Part shown: positions 1 to 12,765 of the stretch, piece after piece
Layout: every line of letters begins with the position of its first letter
Position numbering within the stretch: position 1 is the stretch's first letter
DNA from: Toxonevra muliebris
Taxonomy: Eukaryota > Arthropoda > Insecta > Diptera > Pallopteridae
DNA length: 64,000 bases
Reading direction: 5' to 3'
NCBI GenBank assembly: GCA_963691655.1
Contig: OY829329.1
Coordinates: 21,404,708-21,468,707, forward strand
Position numbers and translations under genes: made by a program
The notes under the pieces: model-generated
The model's database searches: none
What the model was told of the DNA's origin: nothing
Seen by the model: the letters and a program-made list of their open reading frames with translations, nothing else

Positions 1-541
1 ATTTCATTTTGATTTTGAAAGTTCAAGATTTTTATACAGAATGATTTTCGCGGGAAATGAAAGCATTATTTGTATGTATCTACGTTGGAATGAAAACCAG
101 TGACTACTCCATTTCTTCAATGAACTCGATTAACAGTTAGGTTCTTCAACTCAGACTATTTTCTCTACAATATGCGTCCACGTTACTCGCTGCCCATAAG
201 GTATAGATTCTTCAAACGCATTCAACAAGCCGAAATTGCTTTTCATTAGTTTCAATTGAATTTATGTCAAACGAAACCACAAAAATGATTTGGTCTCAAC
301 GAAACCGCATTAAAAATCGAATGCAACCCTGAATGCGTTCACTGAAATGAATATTGCAATGAATTTGCTCTGACATTTCTATTCTGACATTCATATTGTA
401 TCATATAATAAGTATTTTCGATTTTTATCACAAGAAGGTGTTAATGGCCATACATCTGGCATCACTGATCCGATTCTATCAAACGAATGCACGCGCTTGA
501 AAGGCTACATTTTTTGCGAAAATAGTTTTGTAGTTCATCAT
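1..541. other. no gene seen
   Basis: AT-rich sequence with no convincing open frame, RNA gene or repeat. It precedes the mariner remnant. Confidence 0.6.
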
Positions 542-1512
542 TCGTGTAAAAAGTTACATAAATTTGAAAATGAGTGAAATTTTTGAAGAAATACGCTACT
601 TAATGTTTTTTTACTATAAAAAAAGTAAAAACGGTGCAAAAACATTCCGAAAATTTTGTGCCGTATACAGTGAGGATACTTTAATAGAAGGTACTGTCCA
701 ACGTTGGTTTTCTCTATTCCGTTCTGGAAATATCGATGTCAAAACTGCACCTCGCTCTGGCCGGCCAATGACTGAAACAGCCGATGAAATTTTGCAACTG
801 GTGGAGCAAGACTAGCACGCAAGCTGTCAGGAGATAGCGGAGACACTAAACCTCAACCATATGACAGTTTGGAATCATTTAAAAAAGGCTGGCTACTCTA
901 AGAAACTTGATGTTTGGGTGCCACATGAATTAACACACAAAGAAATTTGATTGGCCGAATTACCATCAGTGAAATACCGCAACGAAAAAATTGATTAAAT
1001 AGGAGAATAGGATTGCAAGGGAATTGTCTATTATGAGCTACTACAACCTGGCCAAACAGTCCATTCTGATCTCTACGGCTCACAACTCGACCGTTTGAAT
1101 GAAATAATAAAGAAAGAGCGACCAGAATTGGCCAACAGAAAAGGTATTGTGTTCCACCATGATAATGCCAGGTTACACACTTCTTTGATGACCCGCCAAA
1201 AATTGACTGCGCTTGGCTGGGAAATTTTGATAAACTCACCCTACAGCCTGGAAATTGCACCGTCTGACTACCATTTGCTTCGGTCTCTGCAGAACTCTCT
1301 TGATGGAAAAAAATTCGCCGACAGAAGAGCTGCCGAAAATCACTTGGCCAAGTTTTTCGCCGATAAACCACAGAAATTTTACACCGATGGAATTATGAAG
1401 CAACCGGAAAAATGGCAAAGATCATAGATATTAATGGCCATTACGTACTTGATTAAAATTTATTTTAAATAATGAAAATTTTTGTTGAAACATTAACAAA
1501 AAAAATATGGAG
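542..1512 (+). mobile_element. dead mariner element, copy 1 (mellifera-like)
   Basis: A decayed Tc1/mariner transposase (DD34D type), normally about 340 residues. The N-terminal helix-turn-helix part reads from 570 (MSEIFEEIRYL, then FCAVYSEDT, then SGRPM) to a stop at 813. The WVPHELT linker follows near 917-937. The C-terminal catalytic part reads from 1095: the second Asp is in HHDNARLHTS near 1158 and the third in APSDYH near 1258. A frameshift after HELT, a Trp-to-Leu change plus stop after the first catalytic Asp region, and an internal deletion near 1005 make it inactive. The homologue at 32.56-33.29 kb carries the same early lesions. Terminal repeats could not be placed. The mellifera assignment rests on recalled family motifs. 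Confidence 0.88.
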
Positions 1513-2141
1513 AAACCAAAAAAAAAAAAAAAAAAGAAATAAATTTATGGAGTGCGCGGGAAGAAAAGCTCATAGCCGGGGTATTGACAGAAAAGGTGGA
1601 AGATCTGCGTAGGGCAAAAAAACAACGGCCATATATATGAAAAAATGGCGGTGGAGCTGCTGCAGCTAGGCTGGATAGTGTCTGCAGCTTTGCACTTTTA
1701 TTTCGTTGCTAAATATTTCGTTTATCATTTTTATTCTCTTTGTATTCAATATTTGCAATAATTATATTAGCCGTCAGCATTTTACAGCAAGAAATAAACA
1801 ATGAAATGTCAAGCGAAATCATAATCAAAACCAGCTTCACAATGTGAACGATTGCATTTCCCGAAACTACGCAATTTTGTTTCAGTGTGAACATTGTATT
1901 AGTCTTTATCGCGTGACGATTGTATTCCAGATCTGCAGATGATAGCCTGTTCACAGCTACTTGGGAGTTGCTATAACAGTAAGCGAACCATTATCTATAC
2001 ATAGAAATAGTTTGAGAATATTTCGTCAATATCTTTTGCTAATCTTAGAAGTGACTCATTCACAATGGCATTTTCATCAACTCACAAAACAGAATAGGTC
2101 TTTAAAATAGTATGGTATCAACAAATTGAGAGAATATTTCA
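1513..2141. other. no gene seen
   Basis: AT-rich spacer with an A-run at about 1519-1535. Short open frames here have no recognisable motif. Confidence 0.5.
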
Positions 2142-3330
2142 TCAGTAGGTACGAATTGTTAATATAAGAAGTGTACATGATGCGTCATCTAAACCTTCAG
2201 TATTACAACATTGAAAAGCTCTGGAAATCAGTCTTTGAATACAATGTCGATGAAATGAGCACCTCCATTCGATACGCAAAAAGCAGCTCTTTTTCAGGCA
2301 TTCTGCATAACATTGACCATCATCGGGCGTTATAGCAGCTATTTCGGCTTGTAGGTTAGCTTTGAGTTCGCCAATAGTATTCGGTTTGCTGGCATAAACT
2401 TTACTTTTCAAATAACCCCATGTAAAACGTGTCGCGGGAACTTGCGCTGCAAGAATTTCATCGTAGCGTCTGAAAAAAGAAGTTTGCCAGACCTTTTGCA
2501 CGCATTTGTGGGCACACAAAGTGCGCCAACATCCAACGATAGCGTATGCCGTCGATGGTCTCTCCAATTTTGAAGAAAAATGGTCGGGCGATGATTTTTA
2601 AGCACATTCCGGCCCAAACAGTGACTTTGGTGTTTCGTGACTGACGTGTGGGTTCTCTGTTTCCCAAAATCGACAGTTCTATCTATTGACTCCGACAGAG
2701 AGTGTAAAATGAGCTTCTTCCATCATCAAAATCTTGTCCCAAAAATCAAGCTCACCATCGATCATTCATGCAATGGCATTTCCATATTGCAAGCGACGCG
2801 GCTTGTCCGCTGGCAACAATCTTTGAGTAAGTTGCACTTTTTATGGGAAGAGATGAAGATCTTGCTTCATAATCCTCCGGTTGAATAGCGAGCTACTACA
2901 GATCCATTATTATTATTATTTAGGAGAGCCTAACCATGCAGGCAATGCGACCTAAAAGATCTTTTTTGCCACTCAAAGAAATTTTTCGCCAAAGTACGAA
3001 TTGTGTTGTCTGAAGGCGCCGATTTGTCTTATATTTTTTACGATAAGCACGCTCAGTTTTAACAATTTCAGCGCTTTCTTTCGGTGTGTATTGACTCATA
3101 GCAAAAATGGTATTGAATAACGTTTCAGACTGAAGTGTCCTATTTTTAAGCATCTGCTTCGACACCCCGTCTCTTCCTCTACTAACTACCGCTGCTGCCA
3201 TGGAATCCATTTTTTTTATAGCTTATTGCACAAAAAACACTTATTTTTGATTAATTTTTATATTTTATTAAAATTGTTAATACTTTTCCATTTCACTGTT
3301 GACATAAAACAGCTGATTTTTTCATTCGAA
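2142..3330 (-). mobile_element. degenerate IS630/mariner-like transposase
   Basis: Read on the minus strand, the start near 3109 gives MSQYTPKESAEIVK followed by AYRKKYKTNRRL, an N-terminal helix-turn-helix of a common insect IS630/Tc1-mariner group. Further on, KVTVWAGM (about 2610) and RYRWMLAHF (about 2540) are core-domain blocks. FTWGYLKSKVYASKP (about 2370-2430) and ELKANLQAEIAAI are the usual C-terminal blocks. The segments lie in different frames and the central QQDGA catalytic block is lost, so it is a pseudogene. Related fragments sit at 26.58-27.56 kb and 57.13-57.66 kb. Outer ends are approximate. Confidence 0.82.
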
Positions 3331-3483
3331 CTTGGCAACTGATAGTTGGCAACGCTTTGTACGATTTCGTTGGAATTAGGAATGTCATTGTCATTCTATT
3401 GGTGACGGGAATTTATTCCCCGACAAAGTTGCTTGTTAGAAGGGGATAGCAGCAACTCTTGTTTTTTGTATGCAACGTGAGTA

Positions 3484-3991
3484 AGGTGGCCAGATTTTTG
3501 AACAGCGAAATCAGTACATTAGACTTGGAAATCAGTACAGTTTTTAATGCTTTTCTTACCTAATAATTTAAATGTAATTTAATGATATAAACGTCCTGAA
3601 CTTTTTCCCGATTTTGTGTGTTCCTTTTACATTTTTTTCTTCGTCAGTAGACAATGTTAATTACGTATCAGTTTCCATATTTAGAGAATTTTGATAGGTG
3701 AGGACAATAATTAAATGCAAAATTCACATTTTCTCCCCTCGATAGAAACAACGCGTATGTATTTTATTTTGTGAGCAATCAGAAAAAGAAACAAATAGGG
3801 TGAGACTGTCTGGAAAAACGATTTAAAGGCCATTAAAGTTAAGCACAAAATCCTTAAGATATTAATTTGAAAAAATCAGTACAAAATACAAAAATTAGTA
3901 CATTTCTGTACTGATTTCGAGATTTAAAAAAATCAGTATTTAAAAAAATAATCAGGACATGTACTGATCAAATCAGTACGTCTGGCTACCC
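3484..3991. mobile_element. MITE-like element with TA target duplication
   Basis: A 508-bp non-coding block bounded by TA dinucleotides (3482-3483 and 3992-3993). The left end is AGGTGGCCAGA; the inverse complement of the right end is GGGTAGCCAGA, 9 of 11 matches. The subterminal word AAATCAGTAC recurs several times near both ends (about 3510, 3530, 3895, 3950, 3972), as in transposase-binding arrays. No transposase is encoded, so it would need a partner in trans. The TA duplication fits Tc1/mariner-type movement, but a 2-bp duplication can occur by chance. Confidence 0.55.
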
Positions 3992-3993
3992 TA

Positions 3994-5953
3994 AACTTGA
4001 GGCACCCTAATATATGTACATGCATTTAAATTAAACTTAGCTTTTAGTGGTCCAGTGAAATTTCAGACAAAGAATCATCTATAAATCTTAAAATCAACTA
4101 GAAAAATGAGTAATTTTCATTTTGCAATCAATGAGTAATTTTCATTTTGCAATCAATGAGTAATTTTCATGATCGTTTACATTTCAAAGAAATATTGGTT
4201 GCGTTCAGAAAACGACCTCTGCTCAGCAACATGTTGAGCTGAAGTATCAGAAAAATGATATGCTCAATTAAATGACGACTGCTCAATATAAATTTTGTTG
4301 ATCCTAAAGTGATCAATTTGCGTTCATAAGACACACAGGTAGCAGTGGCGGAGCAAATGCGTCTTCTGAACGTGACCATTCAAACATATTTAATTTTTCG
4401 AATAAGAAAATCTAGAATGATGTAAGAATTAATTATAAACTAAAAAAGAAAAAGAACAAATCAAAACTAGAACGCTGCTATTTAGTGTCAATTGTGGTGT
4501 AAATTAGCGGTTTTTAGGTTATTAGATTATTTGTTATTTTTGTAAAGCACAAATTAATTTAAATTCTTGCACATACGCATAATTATGCATGTTTAAAAAT
4601 AGGTTAGTAGATTGAAAATACAAAAACAAAAACGAAATTAAAGAGCTTGATAATTTAATTGTTGGGGAGAAGAAAACGAAGCATCAATGTCTTAAATTTA
4701 GTTATTACTATCGTTCATAATGGAATAGTAAAAGAAAGTGGGCATTGGGCACAATATGAATGGAGTCTAAACAGCTAGAAAGAAATGAACAAACTAATCG
4801 TTGTAGAGCAAGCAAGGATTTGCATTGAAGGAGCCTTTAGGTAGTAGATGGTTCTTAGTATAAAACGGAGGAGCTTAGTTAGATTAATTGCATTAACAAA
4901 GAGCATGGTAATTTCAGGTATCAACTCAGTTCAACTGGACCCAGAAAGAAAAAGATTTCGATTTTTTAATCCCTTCCAAGGGGAGGAAAAATAATTTCGA
5001 AGATTCTCTATTTCAATTTATAATTAATCTCTCTTAAATTTTAATTTCGATATGTGCAAAGAGAACTTATCTCAAATTGCGTTTTTCGTGCGTGTTCTCT
5101 TTTAATTTTTGTTGTTGGGTTGTACTCAATTTTCATCAATATTAAAGTAAAATCTTCAGGGTTGATATTTGAAATTTTTAGAAAGTACCTTTTTTGTAAC
5201 TTTTTGAGTCCAATTGCGACAAGTATGCCAAAATTTTTTAATTTTTTATTATATTGATAAGAGAAGGGGGGAAGGGAGGGGTGGGCTGATATTTGATTTG
5301 TTTTCTTTAAAAAAATTTGTACATCCATTATTCATCTACACTTACAAAAGTAACCCAAAATTCTTGAAAAAAAATGCTAAGTTTTAAAATTTTGGCAAAT
5401 TTTTTTTTTTTTCAAACAAAGCGATTCTATGAAATATTGGGTTGTTTCAGACCCACAAACCAAAGTTGTTTGGAATTTTTTAAGCTGAGTCAGCGTTTGG
5501 TGTTCCGCTAATGAAGAAAAATTTTGGTTTTGGTTATTTTCAACCACCAATGAAATCGAGAACAATGTTTATTTCAAATCTTTCTTATCATTTTTAATTG
5601 CAAAAAAAGAAAATGCATTGAAATTTGTCATACATTATTTAGAACAAGGTTCCGGCTTTATGTAAAAGCTCAGCATTTTAACGAAATTCTTAACATTAGT
5701 TATTTAGAAAAATTGAATTTCCTAAAAATTTTTTTAAGGTCCTTTCCTTGGATCCACAACTGCATTTATATATTTTTTTATTCAAAACACCCCCAAGGAA
5801 AAATCCTGCGGATGGGCTTGTAACTTATTGTGTTTTTAATTTGGTTCACTTCGTGCTAAAATGCATAAATTGATGATTTTTTCAAATTCTTTCCCTCAAA
5901 AAAAAAAAAAAAAAAATAGAATACTTTCAAATTGTACCTAAAATATTCCGGTT
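3994..5953. other. AT-rich intergenic stretch
   Basis: Nothing coding recognised. Contains one short tandem repeat (listed separately), several A/T homopolymer runs and a purine-rich patch near 5260-5285. Confidence 0.5.
4106..4170. repeat. 25-bp tandem repeat, 2.6 copies
   Basis: A 25-bp unit beginning ATGAGTAATTTTCATTTTGC starts at 4106, 4131 and (partial) 4156, with no mismatches between copies. The identity implies recent slippage. Confidence 0.92.
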
Positions 5954-5961
5954 GTGCCTAA

Positions 5962-7001
5962 CAGGGCCGTAGCCAGAAATTTTTTTCGGGGGGGGGATTT
6001 CATGCGAAGAAAATATTCATAAATAATTTTTATCAAACTGATTTTTAAATACAATAAATTAAATCGATGATTCATTTGATGGACCCTATAAAATTAAAAT
6101 TTTAGGAAAAATTTTCCGATTTTTTTTAATCTTAACCTAAAAAAAATTGCCAAAAGTGACAAAAAATTCACAGAATAATCAAATTAAATTTTTTGAAATA
6201 AATATTATTCAATGAGCATTCAAATGAATTTTTTTTTTCGTGAAGGACATAATTTCATTAGCTCATTGACTTCCCACTACTGATGATGTACCCAACCTCA
6301 AAAAAATTACCAAAAATAGTAGAGGCTCATTTTTTCAAATGATCATCATTGGGAATTTGAGCCATTATCAATGATAAGGAATGAGGTTGAGATCTTTCGT
6401 GGTGCTCTGACCAATAATGCGTTAAAAAATAATTATATTTTAAGATTGCCTCCTAAACTGCATGAGTTTTGCTAATAAGATGGAGTTTTTGCGAAAGAAA
6501 TTTGAACACGAATCTGAGATCAAAAACTTCCCATCACGTCACGTTTTAGGAAAAAAAATGGGGTTCAAGCAAATCTAATTTTACAAGGATCCGATAATTT
6601 TTTCTATTTTTTTTTTTTAATAATTTTAAACTTTTCAAACTGATTCAGGACGAAACTTTAAATCAAAAACAGTTACTGACCTAGAAAAACAATGAATGCA
6701 GGAGTGCTCAGTATCAACTTCTCTTTTTGAATTCGTAGTCAAACCTCATGTCGAAGAAAACAAATCGGATTTGATCGCATAGTGTAAGATTTCAAATTTA
6801 TTTTTTTTTATATTTGACTTTTTAGAAAAAAAAACCGATGGAAATAAAAAATATCGTTAAATAGATTTTATTTTGACTTTTTTTCCCATCCATTGGCAAT
6901 TAATCTCTAAAATTAGAATAAAGTTTCCACATTTCGGGGGGGGGGGGGGGGTGGAGGTTTAGGGGTCCTAAACCTTCCCCCCCCCCCTATATACGGTCTT
7001 G
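5962..7001. mobile_element. non-autonomous hAT-like DNA transposon
   Basis: A 1040-bp element flanked by a perfect 8-bp direct repeat, GTGCCTAA, at 5954-5961 and 7002-7009. The left end is CAGGGCCGTA and the right end is TACGGTCTTG, whose inverse complement CAAGACCGTA matches at 8 of 10 positions. Long G-runs just inside each end (about 5990-5997 and 6937-6950, with a C-run at 6977-6987) strengthen the inverted arrangement. Eight-bp duplications and CAGGG-type ends are hallmarks of the hAT superfamily. No transposase frame survives inside, so it must have been moved in trans. The untouched duplication suggests insertion is not very old. Confidence 0.82.
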
Positions 7002-7009
7002 GTGCCTAA

Positions 7010-7697
7010 AGTACCTTGAAGGCCAAAAAATCGGAAAAAGGTACAATTGTACCTCAAAAATATCAACACTGTCACACGGTGTTCTTAATTGTTTTTGTTA
7101 TTGAGCTCTATTAAGTTTTATTCTCAATGAAATCGAGACACATACTCTCAATCATGGCAGAAATACACCAAGTAGTAGCAGCATTACAACAATACAAAAA
7201 CAACACACTGATTTGTTGCTATAAAGACTCAGAAATATTAAAAATACAAGAACAAATGCATCGAGAACAGACAAAACAAAAACCAAGATTTTGACAGTTT
7301 CTCTTCGAGTCTCTTCATATAAAAGAAAAAAATGAAAGAAGAGAGAGTTGAAGCTGTTATAAACAGGGTTGCCGTTTTGCTTATTTATAAGCTAATTTGC
7401 TTACTTTGTTTACGGTTGTGCACACGTGCACTTTTTTCTCATTTTGTTTTTTTTTAATTTAATTCGAACTAAAATTTGTAAGGAAATGTTGATATATTGG
7501 CATAATTTTTTTATTACTCCCTTTATTTCGTTTTTTTTTATTCGATAAGAATGGGTAGCACTAATTATTTTCATGCATACTTGGTGTCATCCCTGCAAGT
7601 TATCGAATGAAAAATGTAAGTAGTACCAAAATTACATAGGGCCGAAAATTTTCAACCCAATTTTCGCGACATTTTCCAACGGTTTAACAGAATCGAG
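7010..7697. other. no gene seen
   Basis: AT-rich spacer. Short stop-bounded frames only. Confidence 0.5.
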
Positions 7698-8012
7698 GAC
7701 GACCTCGATAGCCTAGTGGATAGTGCACTAGACTTTCATCAGGGAGGTTCGGGTTCGATTCCCGTCTTCGTCTTGTGGTTAATTTTCATTACTTTCTTAT
7801 ATTCACTATCAATATGAAGTGTATGAGAATTATAAGATAGTGTACAAGTACACACATTGGTTGGTAATGGCAAAACCACCAAGCCGATAAAAAATTGTCA
7901 CACCGCCGTTCGGAATCGGCGTTAAACTGTAGGTCCAACTATGTGGTATCACAATGGGCCGTTCAGGCCTAAGTGTGTCTCTCGACAGCCACTCCAACCT
8001 AATCTAACCTAC
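7698..8012 (+). mobile_element. tRNA-derived SINE
   Basis: The head (7698-7773) resembles a tRNA. It has a pol III A box TAGCCTAGTGG at 7709-7719 and a B box GGTTCGATTCC at 7752-7762. The first five bases GACGA can pair with the closing TCGTC. It continues into a body with GGCAAAACCACCAAG near 7870 and CGGCGTTAAACTGTAGGTCC near 7915-7935. It ends in an AACCTAATCTAACCT tail near 7997-8011. The same head and body recur at 47.3 kb, and the body in reverse at 50.8 kb. A free tRNA gene is unlikely because of mismatched stems and the attached body. Confidence 0.8.
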
Positions 8013-8129
8013 AGTAATTTGGGGTCGCTGATCACGACCATCATATCTAGTTCTCTCACAATGACCTAAAGTCGGAAAAATGGGATCTTCAGGGGCCATT
8101 AAGAAATTTGTTTATTTCAGCAGGTAAAT

Positions 8130-8175
8130 TTTTGTTGGCTCCGCATGGGATTGAACCACGGGTCAAATTTTTTTT
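8130..8175 (-). repeat. possible tRNA-like SINE scrap
   Basis: On the minus strand GTGGTTCAATCC (8148-8159) resembles a pol III B box in a tRNA T-arm setting. No A box or stem partner is clear, so this is a weak call. Confidence 0.25.
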
Positions 8176-8189
8176 TCTTTAAACCACCC

Positions 8190-9050
8190 CTATATAAACA
8201 TTTCTTGTCTTATTACTACTATATATGTTTGTTTACTTTTTTTCAAATCGTTAACATTTTTAGAAGAATTTGATTACAAAATTGTTTAGGCCATGGCAAC
8301 TCTGGTTATAAATCCGCCTTGCTTTCAATGTGAGAAATTAATTTAATTTTTTTTATTTTAATTTTTAAATAAAAAATAAAAGATCTCTGACTGCAAAGCT
8401 AAGTAAATTTGAGGCTTGCATTAATCCTTTTCAAATCGTTATGCAGATCTGGCTGTGAGTTGAATCAAAAACAAGCTCAGGTTTAAATTAGAATAAACAT
8501 AAAGGAAAGTATACCAAGAAGCCCAAGAAAGAAAATAACACTAGCTTTTTTCATCGTAGCCTCTGGACAATAAGTTGCATAAATCGATCAAGTGGGGAAA
8601 ACCGTGATCCAAATGGAAGTCAGATAAATAACAAATTTCTATTTTTAGAATTTTTCATGAGGGTATACCTGATTCTCTCTCGGCTATGGGGTGATACAGC
8701 CTAGCTGACGTTGGGCTGATTTACTAAATTGAAATTGTAGGGGAAGTACAAGTTAGGTCTTGGATGTTCACAAGTGGAAGGATTAAATTAAAGAAGATCT
8801 CAAGAAAATGTGAAAAGATGAAAGAAAAAATAAAGGCAAACTGTTCAAAGAAATATATTTGATGCCGATGAGACAATAGAGCCTGACTCACCACATCGCA
8901 TTTCTTTGAATCTTTCGCAATGGCAACTCACTACAGCAATTAATTAGATGAGAGAGATTCTACGATTATGATGTGAATGAATAAATTCAATTATTTGTGA
9001 TTGAAAAACATAAACTTTTATTAAGCAACAATAATTGAACTGAGCTCATT
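8190..9050. other. no gene seen
   Basis: AT-rich spacer without recognisable coding sequence or repeats. Confidence 0.45.
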
Positions 9051-10010
9051 CCGCTAAGCAGCAGCTTGTGTAGTAATTTCAGAAATGTTTGCAATATTTT
9101 GCTGCTACAGCTGCTTGCTATGTGCTATTAATTCTATCTATTCCTGGGTAGCGCCACCAACGCCGTAACACACGAAACCAACAATTTTTCAATTAAGCTA
9201 ATTTCCAAATAAAAACAGCCTTCTTTCCCTCCTCCCCTCGCTTGCAACGGCAAACAGAATTTATATACAAATTCCTTGCTCAACTATTTGCTATTTACAA
9301 CAAGCTGCGCGACAATGAGCAGCACACATCGAAATCGCTTGTTGCTTCATCATCGCAGGGAGTGGTGTCGTTGGAGGCGCTGGCGGTGGCAGCAACAGCA
9401 AGCAATTAGTTGCACAATTCAAGGCTTTACTGTGCTGCTGCTGACACTACCAACAACTGACAGAAAAACATTCCTTGGCTTTCACCCTATTTTTTCTTGT
9501 TTTTGTGTTTTTTGGCAAATTGCTTTAATGCATCTACTATTTTCACTCTAGATTTCTTATCTAAAGTTTGCTCAATCGCTGCTGCTGCTGTACGATGCTC
9601 CATAATCCTCCAATCTCTTTTCTTTTATATATTTTTGTTGTTTCTTTTTACCTGGTGTCGTCCCAAATTCGCTGCGTCCCGATCCCTTTGAAATCGCTCC
9701 ATACGAACGATTGTCCATTGCGCTGATCATTTCAGCGCCGTTGTTTATTTTTCACTTTTGTTTTTCCACGCACACACAAATAAATGAATTTTCTTTTTGT
9801 TAATTACACATTTTCCATTATTAATTTTCACTTTTTCACACAACAAAATTCGTTTTTTTTTTACTTCTCTTCTTCGACAAATATCGCGTTTACTTCTGTA
9901 TTAATTCACAGAAAAGTCAAATTTACTCTGCATTTTTGTTTCAATTCTCTTGCTTTATCTTTCTCCCTCTCACTTTGTATACAAAAGCGATTGGGACAGC
10001 AGGGTTGCAA
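9051..10010. other. CAG/CTG-rich low-complexity region
   Basis: Interspersed CAGCAG, GCTGCTG and TTTTTC stretches (about 9060-9115, 9385-9445 and 9580-9595). Such sequence is common in fly upstream or intronic DNA. Short open frames here read as low-complexity peptides and are not called genes. Confidence 0.4.
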
Positions 10011-12602
10011 TTAAGTGAAATACATTAGTATGTAGGAATGTTATTTATTTCAGTATAATACCATAATATAATGCACATGCTTTAGCATTACTATTAAAAT
10101 ATATTTATTAATATTTATTTAACAATGAAATCGCATAGTTTCTTGCATTATTATTTAAATCATTTTGTTTGTTGCGTTGTTAACAAGAAAATTTTAAAAT
10201 TTCAAATATTCGAATGCAACACTGTATTTATTAATGTGGCAGCCATTTTCATATTTGAGAGTTGTCAATTTCAAACGTAGTTGCATAACTTCGTATTATC
10301 AGCGTCGCTTAAAGTAAGCTCAATATATTTTGTCAATAATAAGGAGTTATAAATTTGCCAATATTTAAGGCTAATGGCATTTTGGAAACTTGTATTGGTC
10401 AGAAATAACCTAATATAAAAGTACGTTTATAAAGTAAACTTTTTTGCTCAAAGTTGGATTTTGCACGGAATTTGACAATGTACACCTCTCTTCGCATGCA
10501 AAATGCTACTTTATATGCAAAAAGTTTAGAGTTTTGACATTTCTTTCATGTTAGATTTTTGAAGTAAAACTTCTTTAACGAGGGTAAATCGAAAACTTTG
10601 CAACGAAAATAGCGTTGTTGTTGCACTCATACGAAGCTAATAAGAAACGAAGTTATGATGTTATAAGGGAAACGGCTACATACAATCAAGCAGAAAGTCG
10701 ATTTCTCACAATTTTATCTCATAGGCTTTAATGAAAAAGCCGACCTAAATAATTCTGCGTGATTTTATATAACGGAACTTTCCTCTCTTTGATTATATTC
10801 GTATACTGCGTTGTGTTTGTGCTGTTAAGTGGAGAGAGTATCAACAGAAGACTGGCAACCACAAAATAGAGAGAAGAAGACTGCAAAAACTTCAACAGAA
10901 TTTGTTATAAATGTTTTCTAATAATTTTCAAATAAACAACAAAGTTTCACTTCTACTGTGATTGCCTGCAGACACATAATTTTTTAATCCTATTATTAAT
11001 CAATATTATTATTTTTCAAAAACATCAATGAACACGAATGAATGAGCGTAGCTTTTCGTACTCCAATTTCGCACCCATACACGTCCTTTTCGTTTATCAA
11101 TTTTAGATTTCGACATTGCCTATCATCACAACAATCATTTGCAACATTATGCGACTGCCATTTCGTAATGTTTCTCTCGGCATTTTAATTTTCGGTAAGT
11201 GTATTTGTTACGTTATAGCTTCTATTTTTTCTTTATTATTTATTTGTTTATTTTATTTTTGCGTTTACTTTTGCAACCAAATTGTGTTTAGTTGTGTAAA
11301 CACATTTTGCATGCAAAATCAAAAGGTCAAACTGAATTTAAATTACTTTAATCGATTTTAATAAGGATCAATTTAAATTTATAGTCATTTTGAATTAAAA
11401 AACAGTAAACTTTAATTTAAAATAAATTTTTTTATCAGAACTCACCTTCACTGACAAAATTATTAGACTTAACTTTAATTCAGAACCTTGACCACTCTGA
11501 CACGGAGTATTTAGGCGATTTAGTATCCACAAAATAAAGCAGAGTTGTTGCGGTTGATTTTTTTTTTTTTTGTAATTGAGGATTTACTTAGAGCGTGGTT
11601 ATATTGGTGTTCGCTGTTAGATAAATGCATAACAATTCTATAGTAAAAGCTTTCTCTTTATGTTCAATTTTCAGATGTTCGACATAAACAAAAATTTCAA
11701 TATTACCATTCACTTAGCCCGAAAAGGCCCATTACATTAACTCATAAGCTGTTTTCGCAGTTTTTTTAAACTCTTGTGAAACATTTTATTGTTTCAATAA
11801 AGTTACCTAAATCTCTGATGCTAGCATATTAATTCATCGAATTTATTGAAAGAAAAATGATCTCGGCTAAACCTGCCGGTCTTGCTTTGCCATGCTGGTC
11901 AACTGCAGAATCGGTGAACAGTGAAAACGTTTGTATTTCAGAAAAACGCTCTAGATTGCCGAAAAAAATTATATTTTAAAAATATTTTACTAATTTTAAT
12001 TTGTTTAAACAAGTATTTAAAAAATTCTAAAAAAAAACCTTGTTTTGATTCATTTAGAAATTTAGAAATATTATTGTGGCGCATAATTCAATACATATTA
12101 TATTCTTTTCTTCAAGGATTCTAAAAAGCTCAGAAAAGGTCAATAATGAGCATTTTCTAAACATTACTATCCAACTTAAATTTCAATTTTAATTTTGTAT
12201 AACCACTTTCCACCTGCCTTCATCTAAACGAGTGCTTTGTAAACCTCGTAAACTGTGTAAACTTGTCAAAATTTATATGAAATTTACGAGGTTGCAAGTT
12301 TTTACACGTTTAGTCGAAATCCTATATTGTAAATTTGAATTATTTCAACATAAAGTAATAAAAAATGCAACTCTGCATATACTAATGTATTTAACAACTT
12401 GTTTTGAGTTTCATTCCCACTTCGTTTCATTTAACTGTCAGTACGCAATTAAGATTCTTTGTAAATTTGTTGTAAAGAGATTCCACAGTTTTGTTTGTTT
12501 ATATATTCAATTAAAATATTAAACGCTCTTGACAATTCTACTATAAATCGATTAACCAGCATTCCTTAATTTTACCTTAGCTAAAGCCGAAGAAAAGACA
12601 AA
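10011..12602. other. AT-rich region upstream of the 12.6-kb gene
   Basis: No coding exon, RNA or repeat recognised. It should hold the promoter and 5' untranslated part of the plus-strand gene, but no TATA or initiator motif can be singled out. Confidence 0.45.
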
Positions 12603-12710
12603 ATGGCACAACCAACTGAAGTGGATATTGATTTGAAAAAAATATTTGGCGCCGACTTTGATGAATCCCAATATAATGTAGAAGTAATGAAACAATTTAT
12701 TCAAGCATAT
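12603..12710 (+). CDS. unrecognised charged protein, exon 1
   Basis: Codes for residues 1-36 (MAQPTEVDIDLKK...). The ATG lies in a good fly initiation context (ACAAAATGG). The exon ends after a whole codon (phase 0) at a consensus donor GTAAGT (12711-12716). The intron is 55 bp (12711-12765), typical of small fly introns, and ends in TGCTCTTTAG. Reading through the intron would meet a stop and lose the conserved-looking second exon, so splicing is favoured. Confidence 0.82.
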
Positions 12711-12765
12711 GTAAGTAGAAATAAAATAAATATTCAGAAGATATCAATAATCCATTGCTCTTTAG

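Noticed and set aside
898..1371. 157-codon minus-strand frame
   Set aside because: Shadow of the mariner transposase on the other strand.
7698..7773. Possible functional tRNA gene
   Set aside because: A and B boxes are good, but stems are only partly paired and the sequence continues into a SINE body shared with other copies.
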